Source of the DNA: MED-G105 sp965263305 | GTDB lineage: Bacteria > Pseudomonadota > Alphaproteobacteria > Caulobacterales > Parvularculaceae | Direction of reading: 5' to 3' | Length of the DNA: 64,000 nucleotides | Assembly (NCBI GenBank): GCA_965263305.1 | Contig: OZ253666.1 | Coordinates: 2,356,001-2,420,000 of the forward strand | Shown here: piece by piece, positions 54,350-61,703 of the stretch | How positions within the stretch are numbered: the stretch's first letter is position 1 | Layout of the letters: each line of letters opens with the position of its first letter | Program-made: the position numbers and the translations under genes | Notes under the pieces: model-generated | Databases searched by the model: none | Seen by the model: the letters and a program-made list of their open reading frames with translations, nothing else | What the model was told of the DNA's origin: nothing

Positions 54350-54468
54350 CTCAAAACCTCACCAGTGTCTTAGAGAAATATCAAAATCGTGGGTCAGCTA
54401 TAAGGGGCAAGGACACTGATGCTTGCAAACAGCGCCGATCTCAATAACATTGCAAATTTAAGGCTCCA

Positions 54469-55620
54469 ATGATGACTCAAGGCACCCTTCCCGCAAAGAT
54501 CTCAGCCGATGAGCGCCGCACACGTCTCGAAAAGCTCAGAGCGAATATGGCCGCTGCAGACCAAGATGCGGTCATCCTGACCCCAGGGTCAAATATTCGT
54601 TATATTCTTGGCTTGAGCTGGAGCGAAACCGAACGCTTTTTTTGTGCGATCATTACACAAACGAAAATTGTTATGATTTGTCCGAAATTTGAGGACACCG
54701 CATTATTCGCAGCTTTATCTGCGCAAAGCGACTGTGCCTTCTGGGAAGAAGATGAGGATCCTTACAAATTAGCCTCTCGTGTGCTCGCCGATCATACAGC
54801 CCAAACGATCGCCCTTGATCCAAATTGTTCGTTTGGGCATGCGTCTCACCTGACGCAAACACTAACAAATCGTCGCGTTGTTTCCGCAGACGCCATCATT
54901 GCACCGCTCCGCGCTCGCAAGTCAGACGCTGAACTAGCGCTTCTTAAAGCGGCAAAACGAATCACGCTCGACGTACACGAGCAAATTTTCAACTGGATCA
55001 AACCCGGCATACGGGCGAGCGAGGTGCGTCTGGAAATTGACCGCCTGCATCGTGCGGCAGGTGCTGACAATGGAAGTTACTTCTGCGCCGTGCAATTTGG
55101 TGAAGCTACATCTCACCCACATGGCGTTCCGGGTGATCCTGAACTCCAACGCGGTGAATTGATCCTCATCGATACGGGATGCACATTAGACGGATATCAC
55201 TCCGACATCACCCGCACTTATGCACTCGATAAACAAAGCGCTCAGATTGAAAGAATGTGGCAGCTCGAAAAGCACGCCCAACAAGCAGCCTTAGAAACAG
55301 CGCGCATCAACACCCCGTGCGAACGGGTCGATCAGGCCGCAAGAAAAGTGCTCGAAGCCAGCGGCCTTGGCCCGGATTATACATTGCCCGGCCTGCCGCA
55401 TCGCACTGGTCACGGCATCGGGCTCGACATACATGAAGGACCGTATCTCGTCCGCGGCGATGAAACGCCGCTCGCACCCGGCATGTGCTTTTCCAATGAG
55501 CCAATGATCGTGATACCGGATCAATACGGCATTCGCCTAGAAGACCATTTCTACATGACCGACAAAGGAGCAGCTTGGTTCACAGAGCCTCAAGTGGATT
55601 TGTATAGACCATTTGGTTAG
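54469..55620 (+). CDS. M24 (Xaa-Pro) peptidase family protein
   Basis: A 383-residue two-domain metallopeptidase. The N-terminal creatinase-like domain is at ~1-150 (DAVILTPGSNIRYILGLSWSETERF). The pita-bread domain carries the five metal ligands: Asp in LILIDTGCTLDGYHSD and the second Asp in HSDITRTYA, His in RTGHGIGLDIHEGPYL, Glu in CFSNEPMI and Glu in IRLEDHFYM. It removes or cleaves residues next to proline (PepQ/aminopeptidase P group). It lies in the island between two insertion sequences, has no signal peptide, and starts at ATG 54469 (a second ATG follows at once). Confidence 0.92.
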   Translation: MMTQGTLPAKISADERRTRLEKLRANMAAADQDAVILTPGSNIRYILGLSWSETERFFCAIITQTKIVMICPKFEDTALFAALSAQSDCAFWEEDEDPYKLASRVLADHTAQTIALDPNCSFGHASHLTQTLTNRRVVSADAIIAPLRARKSDAELALLKAAKRITLDVHEQIFNWIKPGIRASEVRLEIDRLHRAAGADNGSYFCAVQFGEATSHPHGVPGDPELQRGELILIDTGCTLDGYHSDITRTYALDKQSAQIERMWQLEKHAQQAALETARINTPCERVDQAARKVLEASGLGPDYTLPGLPHRTGHGIGLDIHEGPYLVRGDETPLAPGMCFSNEPMIVIPDQYGIRLEDHFYMTDKGAAWFTEPQVDLYRPFG

Positions 55621-55885
55621 GATGACGGCAAAAACTTTGCCGATCGCCGCGGACCTGACCGGGCGCAATCAGGCCGGCCTCTTGACCGAGCATTTGTAGA
55701 CCGCCAGGCCTCGGGTTCGAGACTGTTGTTTGCTGTTCAAATTCTCAAGGTTAGGAATGCGGGAACGCAAAGGTTGTATAACAGGGCCACAAATTTGGGC
55801 CTTCACGGTAAATCAACGCCCACCATGCAACTGAATTGTGAAGCTTCACCAAATTAATTGGACGCCTTATAATTGGGACGTCGCA
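55621..55885. other. Island spacer without recognised gene
   Basis: 265 bp between the M24 peptidase gene and the left end of the 2.85-kb element. GGCAAAAACTTTGCC near 55626 is a small inverted repeat that could terminate the peptidase transcript. No frame of convincing length or motif was found. It joins the 58735-59470 spacer if the element is removed. Confidence 0.5.
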
Positions 55886-55905
55886 GGGTAGTGGGTCAGT
55901 TTGAA
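55886..55905 (+). repeat. Left terminal inverted repeat (20 bp)
   Basis: Identical, in inverted orientation, to 58715-58734. Begins GGGTAGTGGG and ends CAGTTTGAA. The stop codon of the minus-strand small membrane ORF lies inside it (55896-55898). Confidence 0.95.
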
Positions 55906-56075
55906 TTATTTAATTTATGCCTTACGTAAAACGCTCCTGCTAAACTGAAAACCATTAGCGCAACGAAAAAGATACCATATCCACTTTTTTGGACTAAGTA
56001 TTGGTAGATTGCGTTCAGGGCACTTATCCAGGCGGCAATGAACAATCTCTTTACGTGTTTTTGTTCGATTTTCAT
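55896..56075 (-). CDS. Possible 59-residue membrane protein in mobile element
   Basis: Start ATG complement at 56073-56075, stop TGA at 55896-55898 inside the left inverted repeat. The product begins MKIEQKHVKRLFIAAWISAL, has one or two hydrophobic helices (the second around GIFFVALMVFSLAGAFYV), and ends RHKLNNSN. The strictly clean frame, basic-hydrophobic pattern and location argue for a real small membrane protein, but there is no good ribosome-binding site and no recognised family. It is divergent from the KGG-protein gene, so the 50 bp between the two starts would carry promoters for both. Confidence 0.4.
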   Translation of the reverse strand: MKIEQKHVKRLFIAAWISALNAIYQYLVQKSGYGIFFVALMVFSLAGAFYVRHKLNNSN

Positions 56076-56126
56076 GGCGCTAGGCTACCCGTTGGAATTG
56101 CCCTCGAAAAGTGCAATATACCATGC

Positions 56127-56387
56127 ATGACCGGTAAAGCACCAAAGCGCCCGAGAGACACCAACCAACTCGCTAAGTCTATAGTGGATATAGCGACTGG
56201 CGATGTCGAGGATGATCCATACGAGGGCAAAGATCCGGCCGCAGTTGAGCTAGGTCGTCGAGGTGGTCTTAAGGGCGGAAAGGCGCGCGCGTCAATGTTG
56301 ACGCCAAAGCAACGGCGCGAAATTGCTCAAAAAGCTGCCGCTGCACGATGGGGGAAGAATGACGGCCGAAATAGCGATTCTGAATAG
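56127..56387 (+). CDS. Small basic KGG-type (histone H1-like) protein
   Basis: An 86-residue protein from ATG 56127. N-terminal part: RPRDTNQLAKSIVDIATGDVED, then an acidic patch, then KDPAAVELGRRGGLKGGKARASMLTPKQRREIAQKAAAARWGK. The repeated Gly-Gly-Leu-Lys-Gly-Gly-Lys core and basic Ala-rich helix are those of small proteins often annotated 'histone H1-like' or RNA-binding; their function is not known to me. Its 3' end overlaps the Ntn-hydrolase start by 29 bp, so the two are translationally coupled and probably work together. An ORF extension to 56001 lacks any recognisable content. Confidence 0.8.
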   Translation: MTGKAPKRPRDTNQLAKSIVDIATGDVEDDPYEGKDPAAVELGRRGGLKGGKARASMLTPKQRREIAQKAAAARWGKNDGRNSDSE

Positions 56388-57621
56388 ACAGGCAGTTGCG
56401 CTCGCTGCTGATAGTGCCATGACGATTGGCAGAAAGCGAGTTTGGAAAACTGGTAACAAGCTCTTTGCCCTTTCGCCAGCTAACGACATAGGCATAATGA
56501 TCTACGGGTCGGGCGATTTTATCGGCTACTCGTGGGAAGTAATTGCAAAGACTTTTCGCGAACACATTGGCGACAAATCATTTGAGTCTGTTTCGCAATG
56601 TGGTGACGCGTTCCTTGATTATTTGCGCTCTGAAAAGTTTAAGAACAGCGACCTTGAGAGTCTAAGCATTCTAACGCTGTTCGTGGACGTATTAGAATCC
56701 GTCAAGGAAGAAGCGGGCCACGCCAAGTCAAAGCTGGAGAATCGAAAAAAGCTGGCAGACGCAATAAAGAAGCACATTAAACTTTTCGAAGATGAATTTG
56801 AGAAATTACCGGATCACCTGACGAAGAAAGATTTTCTTAAAGCATATTCTAAACAGACCAAAGAGTTCGCAAAAGAGACGTTTGAGTGTACGATCACAGG
56901 AGAATTACATAATCATGTAAATGATCTTTTGTTTTTGGCGTTTCATTCGGCAGTAGAATCTTCTTTCTCAACTGGCGTGGTTGTTGCCGGTTATGGCAGT
57001 GAGCAATTTTTTCCTGAGCTGATTGACTATAAGGTTGATGGTAAGCACGGTGATTTTGTTCGCGTTTGGAAGGCAGGTCATCGCAATCTAAATGACAAAG
57101 ACGCCCCTAACGCTGTAGTCGTGCCTTTCGCGCAGTCAGATATGTTTCAACTTTTCATGGAGGGGATAACTAATAATCACCTCGCTTTTGTTCAAAATAC
57201 TTTGATCCGTGTGTTGAACGATAAATCAAAGAAATTGGTGGATGCATTTGTGAATGACGTCGATGAGCGCCGCGTCGAAAATGCGTCTCAAAAGAAAGAT
57301 AATTCGGAAATAATGAGAGCGTTTTTTAAGGAATTTGGCGAATACGTTCAAAAAGAAATGGTAAAGCCAGTCGTTAGGGTAATTTCAACGTTACCCAAAG
57401 AAGAAATGGCTGCGATGGCAGAGGCGTTGGTTGAGATAACCACGCTGCGTCGTAAGGTTGATTCTACGATTGAGACTGTAGGCGGGCCGACTGACGTCGC
57501 AGTAATTTCAAAGGGCGACGGACTGGTTTGGGTTAAGAGGAAGCATTATTTTAACATTGAGTTGAATCGCGATTTCATTCAAAGAAAACGAATAAGGCAT
57601 GGAGGTAAAAATGAACTTTAA
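56359..57621 (+). CDS. Proteasome/HslV-like Ntn hydrolase with long C-terminal extension
   Basis: A 420-residue protein from ATG 56359 (RBS GGGGAAG). After Met removal Thr becomes residue 1 (TAEIAIL). Asp falls at 17 (LAADS) and Lys at 33 (GNKLFAL), the Thr1-Asp17-Lys33 geometry of proteasome beta subunits and HslV, and IGIMIYGSGD follows where the S1-strand glycines are expected. A helical insertion (~residues 90-185) is followed by STGVVVAGYGSEQFFPELIDYKV, like the late Gly-x-Gly strand of the fold, then a ~190-residue extension ending KRKHYFNIELNRDFI. HslV is ~175 residues, so this is far longer. No HslU-like ATPase is nearby. Visibly A/T-richer than the host. Confidence 0.75.
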   Translation: MTAEIAILNRQAVALAADSAMTIGRKRVWKTGNKLFALSPANDIGIMIYGSGDFIGYSWEVIAKTFREHIGDKSFESVSQCGDAFLDYLRSEKFKNSDLESLSILTLFVDVLESVKEEAGHAKSKLENRKKLADAIKKHIKLFEDEFEKLPDHLTKKDFLKAYSKQTKEFAKETFECTITGELHNHVNDLLFLAFHSAVESSFSTGVVVAGYGSEQFFPELIDYKVDGKHGDFVRVWKAGHRNLNDKDAPNAVVVPFAQSDMFQLFMEGITNNHLAFVQNTLIRVLNDKSKKLVDAFVNDVDERRVENASQKKDNSEIMRAFFKEFGEYVQKEMVKPVVRVISTLPKEEMAAMAEALVEITTLRRKVDSTIETVGGPTDVAVISKGDGLVWVKRKHYFNIELNRDFIQRKRIRHGGKNEL

Positions 57622-57805
57622 AGAAAGGAAGGATAAACGCACCGTGATTAGCGGCTACGTATCCAGCGATGTGCTCACTGATCTCCTTAATGGCGATGAC
57701 ACTCCAATTTTGCCCGAAGTTGCTGCCGAGCAAGCAGCAAACCGAATAATCAAAGCCGTTGAAAAGGCTAGAAAAGAACGCTTTCAAACTGACCAAAGTG
57801 CTTGA
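57611..57805 (+). CDS. Small passenger protein of unknown function (64 aa)
   Basis: A 64-residue product starting MNFKERKDKRTVISGYV at ATG 57611, placed exactly after the consensus GGAGGTAAAA. It overlaps the Ntn-hydrolase stop by 11 bp, so it is the third gene of the unit. It is highly charged with a central VSSDVLTDLLNGDDTPILPEVAAEQAANRII stretch, probably one amphipathic helix. No family is recognised. Possibilities include a regulator, inhibitor or substrate adaptor of the Ntn hydrolase; there is no direct evidence. Confidence 0.6.
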   Translation: MNFKERKDKRTVISGYVSSDVLTDLLNGDDTPILPEVAAEQAANRIIKAVEKARKERFQTDQSA

Positions 57806-57836
57806 CGCTCAAGCATAACGGTCATAAATAAGGGGA

Positions 57837-58724
57837 ATGAGACAACTGCCCCTTCAAACCCGCGTCACCATCCTGAAATGCCTTCTCGACGGCATGTCGA
57901 TCCGGGCCACGGCGCGGGTGGCGGATGTCTCAAAAAATACGGTTTCCAAGCTTTTGGTTGAGGCTGGCGCAGCTTGTTCCGCTTTCCATGATGATCACGT
58001 TCGCAATGTTAATTCTCAGCGAGTTGAATGCGATGAAATCTGGTCGTTTGTCGGCTGCAAGCAAAAGAACGCCAAGCCAGAAGCTGGCGAGTGGCGCGGT
58101 GATGTTTGGACGTGGACGGCTATTGATGCCGATAGCAAGCTGGCGATCTCCTATCTCGTTGGCGGTCGTGATGGCGACTATGCAATCGCCTTCATGGACG
58201 ATCTGCGCGGGCGCTTGGCTAATAGGGTGCAACTAACCACTGATGGCCATAAGGCTTATCTGGAAGCCGTTGAAGGCGCATTCGGTGGCGATGTGGATTA
58301 TGCCCAACTCATAAAGCTGTATGGCGAGCCTGCTGGAAAAACCGCTCAGCGGAAATACTCACCTGCTGAATGCACCGGCATTAAAAAGAGTGTTGTCGAG
58401 GGTGATCCCGACAAGTCAAAAATTTCAACATCATATGTTGAGCGCCAGAACCTCACCATGCGGATGTGCATGCGCCGGTTCACACGATTGACAAACGCTT
58501 TTTCAAAGAAGATCGAAAACCACTCACACGCCGTTGCCCTGCACTTCATGCATTACAATTTCATCCGCAGCCATAAGTCACTCAATAAACTAACGCCTGC
58601 AATGGCCGCTGACATTACAGATCATGTCTGGGAAGTTGAGGACATTGTTAAGTTGGTTGATGAGATGCACCATCAGCCTAAAAAGCGCGGTTCGTACAAA
58701 AAGCGGGAGGCAATTTCAAACTGA
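57837..58724 (+). CDS. IS1-like DDE transposase
   Basis: A 295-residue transposase. An N-terminal helix-turn-helix (MSIRATARVADVSKNTVSKLLVEAG) is followed by VECDEIWSFVGCKQKN (first catalytic Asp), LTTDGHKAYLEAV (second Asp), YVERQNLTMRMCMRRFTRLTNAF (Glu region) and FMHYNFIRSHKSL. These blocks match transposases commonly assigned to IS1-like groups. It ends 10 bp before the right inverted-repeat end, the normal position for the gene of this element. The start is ATG 57837, after AGGGGA. Confidence 0.88.
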   Translation: MRQLPLQTRVTILKCLLDGMSIRATARVADVSKNTVSKLLVEAGAACSAFHDDHVRNVNSQRVECDEIWSFVGCKQKNAKPEAGEWRGDVWTWTAIDADSKLAISYLVGGRDGDYAIAFMDDLRGRLANRVQLTTDGHKAYLEAVEGAFGGDVDYAQLIKLYGEPAGKTAQRKYSPAECTGIKKSVVEGDPDKSKISTSYVERQNLTMRMCMRRFTRLTNAFSKKIENHSHAVALHFMHYNFIRSHKSLNKLTPAMAADITDHVWEVEDIVKLVDEMHHQPKKRGSYKKREAISN

Positions 58725-58734
58725 CCCACTACCC
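58715..58734 (-). repeat. Right terminal inverted repeat (20 bp)
   Basis: Perfect inverted copy of 55886-55905; the transposase stop codon overlaps it. Confidence 0.95.
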
Positions 58735-59470
58735 GTCGCAGGAAGGTATTGAATTTCATTTCGCGCCCAGTTTACAGGGACGTTGCCAAACCGTCCTGTT
58801 GGTACATGCGCCAAAATTCACGCGAAGTGGAATCGAACCAATAGACGTTTGCAGTCTTAATTTGTGTTGGTATTTTCATTGGTAGGTCTGGCTATGATAA
58901 TTTCGTAAATTAAATATATTCAGTAGGTTAACTGCCCATTTAATTGCCGCCCCTGGCACCACTGACTCTCTCCCTGTTTGAGCACGGCAACGAACATCTG
59001 AACAAATGTCTGCACCAACATAGAGTTACAATGTCTGGGAAACGATATTCGACCTAAGATTTCACATCAAAATATGCGGATAAACAGCGACGTTCTTTCG
59101 TAATGTTTTTCTGGTCAGACGCGCCAGTTTTAGCGAGATTAGCCGCCGTTGGGGCGTGACCACGATTTCCTACTTTCGTTTGCGCTGCGAGCGCGGGGCA
59201 GACAGTTCGGATAAGCCAACTGTCTGAACCACCCGGAGAAAACAAGCACCCGACTAAAGCGGCATTTTCCTGGCGCTGATCCGGTAAGGCGATCTTGATG
59301 GGAGCCGCAGCGAAAAGCGCCTAACAAATTCAGCGCGACCAGCGTGTGTCGATCAGTCCGTGGTGACGTACAAGCTTAGAACCAACAACTCCACTCCAAA
59401 ACCTTGATGGGACGGACCAAAAGGCCGACAGTCTCTTTATGGCGGCTCATCCAAGCGTGGGGACGAGGGA
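58735..59470. other. Non-coding stretch right of the mobile element
   Basis: About 735 bp without a convincing gene. Open frames (for example 59054-59245 on the minus strand) show no motif and codon use unlike the neighbours. A 9-bp perfect hairpin CAGACAGTT/AACTGTCTG with a 10-nt loop lies at 59199-59226. The region may be a decayed gene or the original island right arm. No tRNA-Ser 3' repeat (attR) was found here. Confidence 0.5.
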
Positions 59471-60973
59471 ATGTTTGAGGTATTAAAGCGGCGCCCGGAA
59501 ACGGCAAATGGCTTAATCTTAGATAAGTTGGCCCTTTTTTCATTCTTTTGGGCGGGACAAAGCCTCTTTCAATTGGCGTTCATCCCCGATTGGAAGGTCT
59601 CTTGGGACCCATTAGGATGGAGCGCGTTCTTGCTTGGAATGGCGGTTTTAGTGACGCCGAGTAACTTCCGGCTGTTTCTCGCCTCCGTCATTGTGACCAC
59701 CGCGTATCACATGACCCATTGGCCGTTTATTATTAACCATGTGCTGCTGGATACGTTTATCAGCGCCACACTGATTATGACGACTTTGACGAGCGCGGGT
59801 CCGGCCGTGTTTCGTCGGCAACCTTTAAGCGATGACGTGCGCGAGGATACGCTGCAAACTTTTACGCCCGTTGTGACGGCGATGTTTGTTTTGATGTATT
59901 ATTCGATTTTCCTTTCAAAACTGAATCATGATTTTTTCAATCTTGATATCAGCTGTATGCAAACAATGTATACCGATTTTGTTGAAACCGACCCAATCGG
60001 AGGTTTGTTCGCGCCGTTTTTTAGCATTCCATTTTTATTTTTCGTTTTCATGGTCGCCGAAGCGATCTTGCCGATCATGTTAACGTTTCGCAAAACGCGC
60101 CTCTTGGCGTTCTATATTGGCGTGCCGTTTCACCTATTGCTCGGATATATGGAGCATTGGCCCTTCGCCTCGATCGCGTTGGTGTTGTACGCTCTTGTCG
60201 CGCTTCGATCTATTCATGAAACATTGCCGCTTATTTTAGGATGGATTGGAAAAACGAGACTGCGCTGGTTGATACTTGGGTTCCGTCTCTACCTCGTTAT
60301 CATTATCGCGCTTGTGATTATCGGGCCGGTGTTTTACGCAGATCGCGAATTTGTCCGGTATTCAATCCGATTACTGAATTGGGTGATTTGTGCTGTTGGT
60401 TTAAGCGCACTGATCATGATTTCCGTCTTTAGAACTCAGCTCCTTTCTGGGCCCGTTGGCGGCCACGCGGCGGCGCAGATTTGGTCATCGAAACCCGGAT
60501 GGTTGTGGGGCTTCGCAATTCTCACGGCCATGAATTCGCTGTCTCCTTACATCGGGTTCAAGACACAAAATTCTGTCTCAATGTATAGCAATCTGAGAAC
60601 CGAGGGGCCCAAAGGAAATCACTTTTTCATGCCGTCTCTGCGATTGTTTAAGTTCCAAGACGACCTGATAGAGGTGCAGAGCGCCAACTATCCCGAAATC
60701 GCGGCGCTCGCGACTCATCCCCGCCGTTTTACGGATACTGATACGCCCCTGCCGGTTTATTTAACTTATTTCGAATTCCGGCGGGCCGTCAGCCAATTGA
60801 AAGCCGACGACTTAGTTGTTACCTATTCCCGTAAGGGCGAAAAACGAACGTTTCGAACGGGAGCAGCCGACAATGCCGACGTTGATCTCGACAAACCCAT
60901 CCCGCTCCTGCTTGAGCGCACCGCTAGGTTTCGCCCGGTTTTTAAAGGCGACACGTCATATTGCTTACATTGA
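59471..60973 (+). CDS. HTTM-like multi-span membrane protein
   Basis: A 500-residue protein with about 9-10 transmembrane helices in the first ~340 residues, then a soluble, mainly beta C-terminal part (FKTQNSVSMYSNLRTEGPKGNHFFMPSLRLF). The hydrophobic pattern (TAYHMTHWPFIINHVLLDTFISATLIMT, YYSIFLSKLNHDFFNLDISCMQ, HLLLGYMEHWPFASIALVLYAL) matches the HTTM (vitamin-K carboxylase-like membrane) group. The gene ends 3 bp before a DCC-family gene; HTTM and DCC genes are often paired or fused. The function of such pairs is unknown. ATG at 59471 follows GACGAGGGA. Confidence 0.75.
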   Translation: MFEVLKRRPETANGLILDKLALFSFFWAGQSLFQLAFIPDWKVSWDPLGWSAFLLGMAVLVTPSNFRLFLASVIVTTAYHMTHWPFIINHVLLDTFISATLIMTTLTSAGPAVFRRQPLSDDVREDTLQTFTPVVTAMFVLMYYSIFLSKLNHDFFNLDISCMQTMYTDFVETDPIGGLFAPFFSIPFLFFVFMVAEAILPIMLTFRKTRLLAFYIGVPFHLLLGYMEHWPFASIALVLYALVALRSIHETLPLILGWIGKTRLRWLILGFRLYLVIIIALVIIGPVFYADREFVRYSIRLLNWVICAVGLSALIMISVFRTQLLSGPVGGHAAAQIWSSKPGWLWGFAILTAMNSLSPYIGFKTQNSVSMYSNLRTEGPKGNHFFMPSLRLFKFQDDLIEVQSANYPEIAALATHPRRFTDTDTPLPVYLTYFEFRRAVSQLKADDLVVTYSRKGEKRTFRTGAADNADVDLDKPIPLLLERTARFRPVFKGDTSYCLH

Positions 60974-60976
60974 GTA

Positions 60977-61417
60977 ATGACAGAGATTACTGAAAACGCC
61001 CCCGATGCGCCGAACTGGCTTTTGTATGATGGTGAATGCCCATTCTGCACAGCCTATGTGAAACTCGTCCGTCTTCGAGACAACGTTGGGTCAATTTCTC
61101 TTATCAATGCTCGAGATCGTGATGCAGCATACCAAGAGGCAATTGCAGCCGACTTTGATCTCGACGAAGGCATGTTGCTGAAACTCTCTGGAAAATACTA
61201 TCACGGTAAAGATTGTATTCATGTTCTCGCCATGCTGAGCGGCGAGACAACCCTGTTCAGTCGGTTTTCTGGTTGGGTTTTTCGGTCTCAACGTCGATCA
61301 GCGGCGCTCTATCCCGTCTTACGGTTTGGACGGAATACCGTCATTAGAGCGTTGGGGCGAAAGCCGTTGAGAGCCGATGGATCCCAAACGGAATTAGGTG
61401 AATCTTCGTCGAACTAA
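60977..61417 (+). CDS. DCC-family thiol-disulfide oxidoreductase-like protein (DUF393)
   Basis: A 146-residue protein with the family start NWLLYDGECPFCTAYVKLVRLRD, which holds the D-x-x-C-x-x-C (DGECPFC) motif, and GMLLKLSGKYYHGKDCIHVLAMLS and SRFSGWVFRSQRR...LYPVLRFGRN, as in DUF393/DCC proteins. It is thought to have a thioredoxin-like active site, but biochemical proof is limited. It is translated with the HTTM-like gene (3-bp gap). Confidence 0.92.
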   Translation: MTEITENAPDAPNWLLYDGECPFCTAYVKLVRLRDNVGSISLINARDRDAAYQEAIAADFDLDEGMLLKLSGKYYHGKDCIHVLAMLSGETTLFSRFSGWVFRSQRRSAALYPVLRFGRNTVIRALGRKPLRADGSQTELGESSSN

Positions 61418-61703
61418 GCGCGAAACACCATGCTGAATTCCTTGCAAGAAATGTAATGCATAAGACGTTTTTGGCTGTGCCGGCCAATTTAGTCAGTTTC
61501 TGTGCAAGATCTTCGATGAGAACCTAGACGCTGTTGCTACATCTTTATACGTATATTTTTTACCCCACAATAGATCGTCATAAAACTTTCGCAGGAACGA
61601 AAGATATGCGTCGAAAATTCAACATATCCTGGAGGGATCGCACTACGGGAGATGCAACAATCATGTTGCATGATTAGCGTCCCTTTTTTTCCGGAGGAAT
61701 TCA

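Larger units (their letters stand above)
52483..54414 (-). mobile_element. IS3-family element, interrupted by an IS1595-family element
   Basis: An IS3-type orfA and orfB occupy 54349 down to 52498. Imperfect ends are visible: TGTAAAGCCCC at 52483 and the complement reading GTCCTTGCCCC at 54414, with ACT directly outside both, which could be a 3-bp target duplication. Ends are approximate. The IS1595 element at 52574-53293 splits orfB. The element sits directly in the integrase fragment. Confidence 0.7.
55886..58734 (+). mobile_element. 2.85-kb IS1-like element carrying a proteasome-like passenger operon
   Basis: Perfect 20-bp inverted repeats end the element (starting GGGTAGTGGG at 55886; complement ending at 58734). 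The 6-bp direct repeat GTCGCA lies immediately outside both ends (55880-55885 and 58735-58740). Inside are a possible small membrane protein (minus strand), a KGG-type small basic protein, an HslV/proteasome-like Ntn hydrolase, a 64-residue protein and an IS1-like transposase next to the right end. No second pair of ends separates the transposase from the other genes, so they move together. A typical IS1 target duplication is 8-10 bp; 6 bp is unusual. Confidence 0.85.

Noticed and set aside
59054..59245. 63-codon minus-strand ORF in the spacer
   Set aside because: No family features, unusual composition, and no ribosome-binding site; likely chance.
55621..59470. attR copy of the tRNA-Ser end
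   Set aside because: Segments resembling tcgaacc occur, but none matches more than a few bases of the tRNA 3' end.
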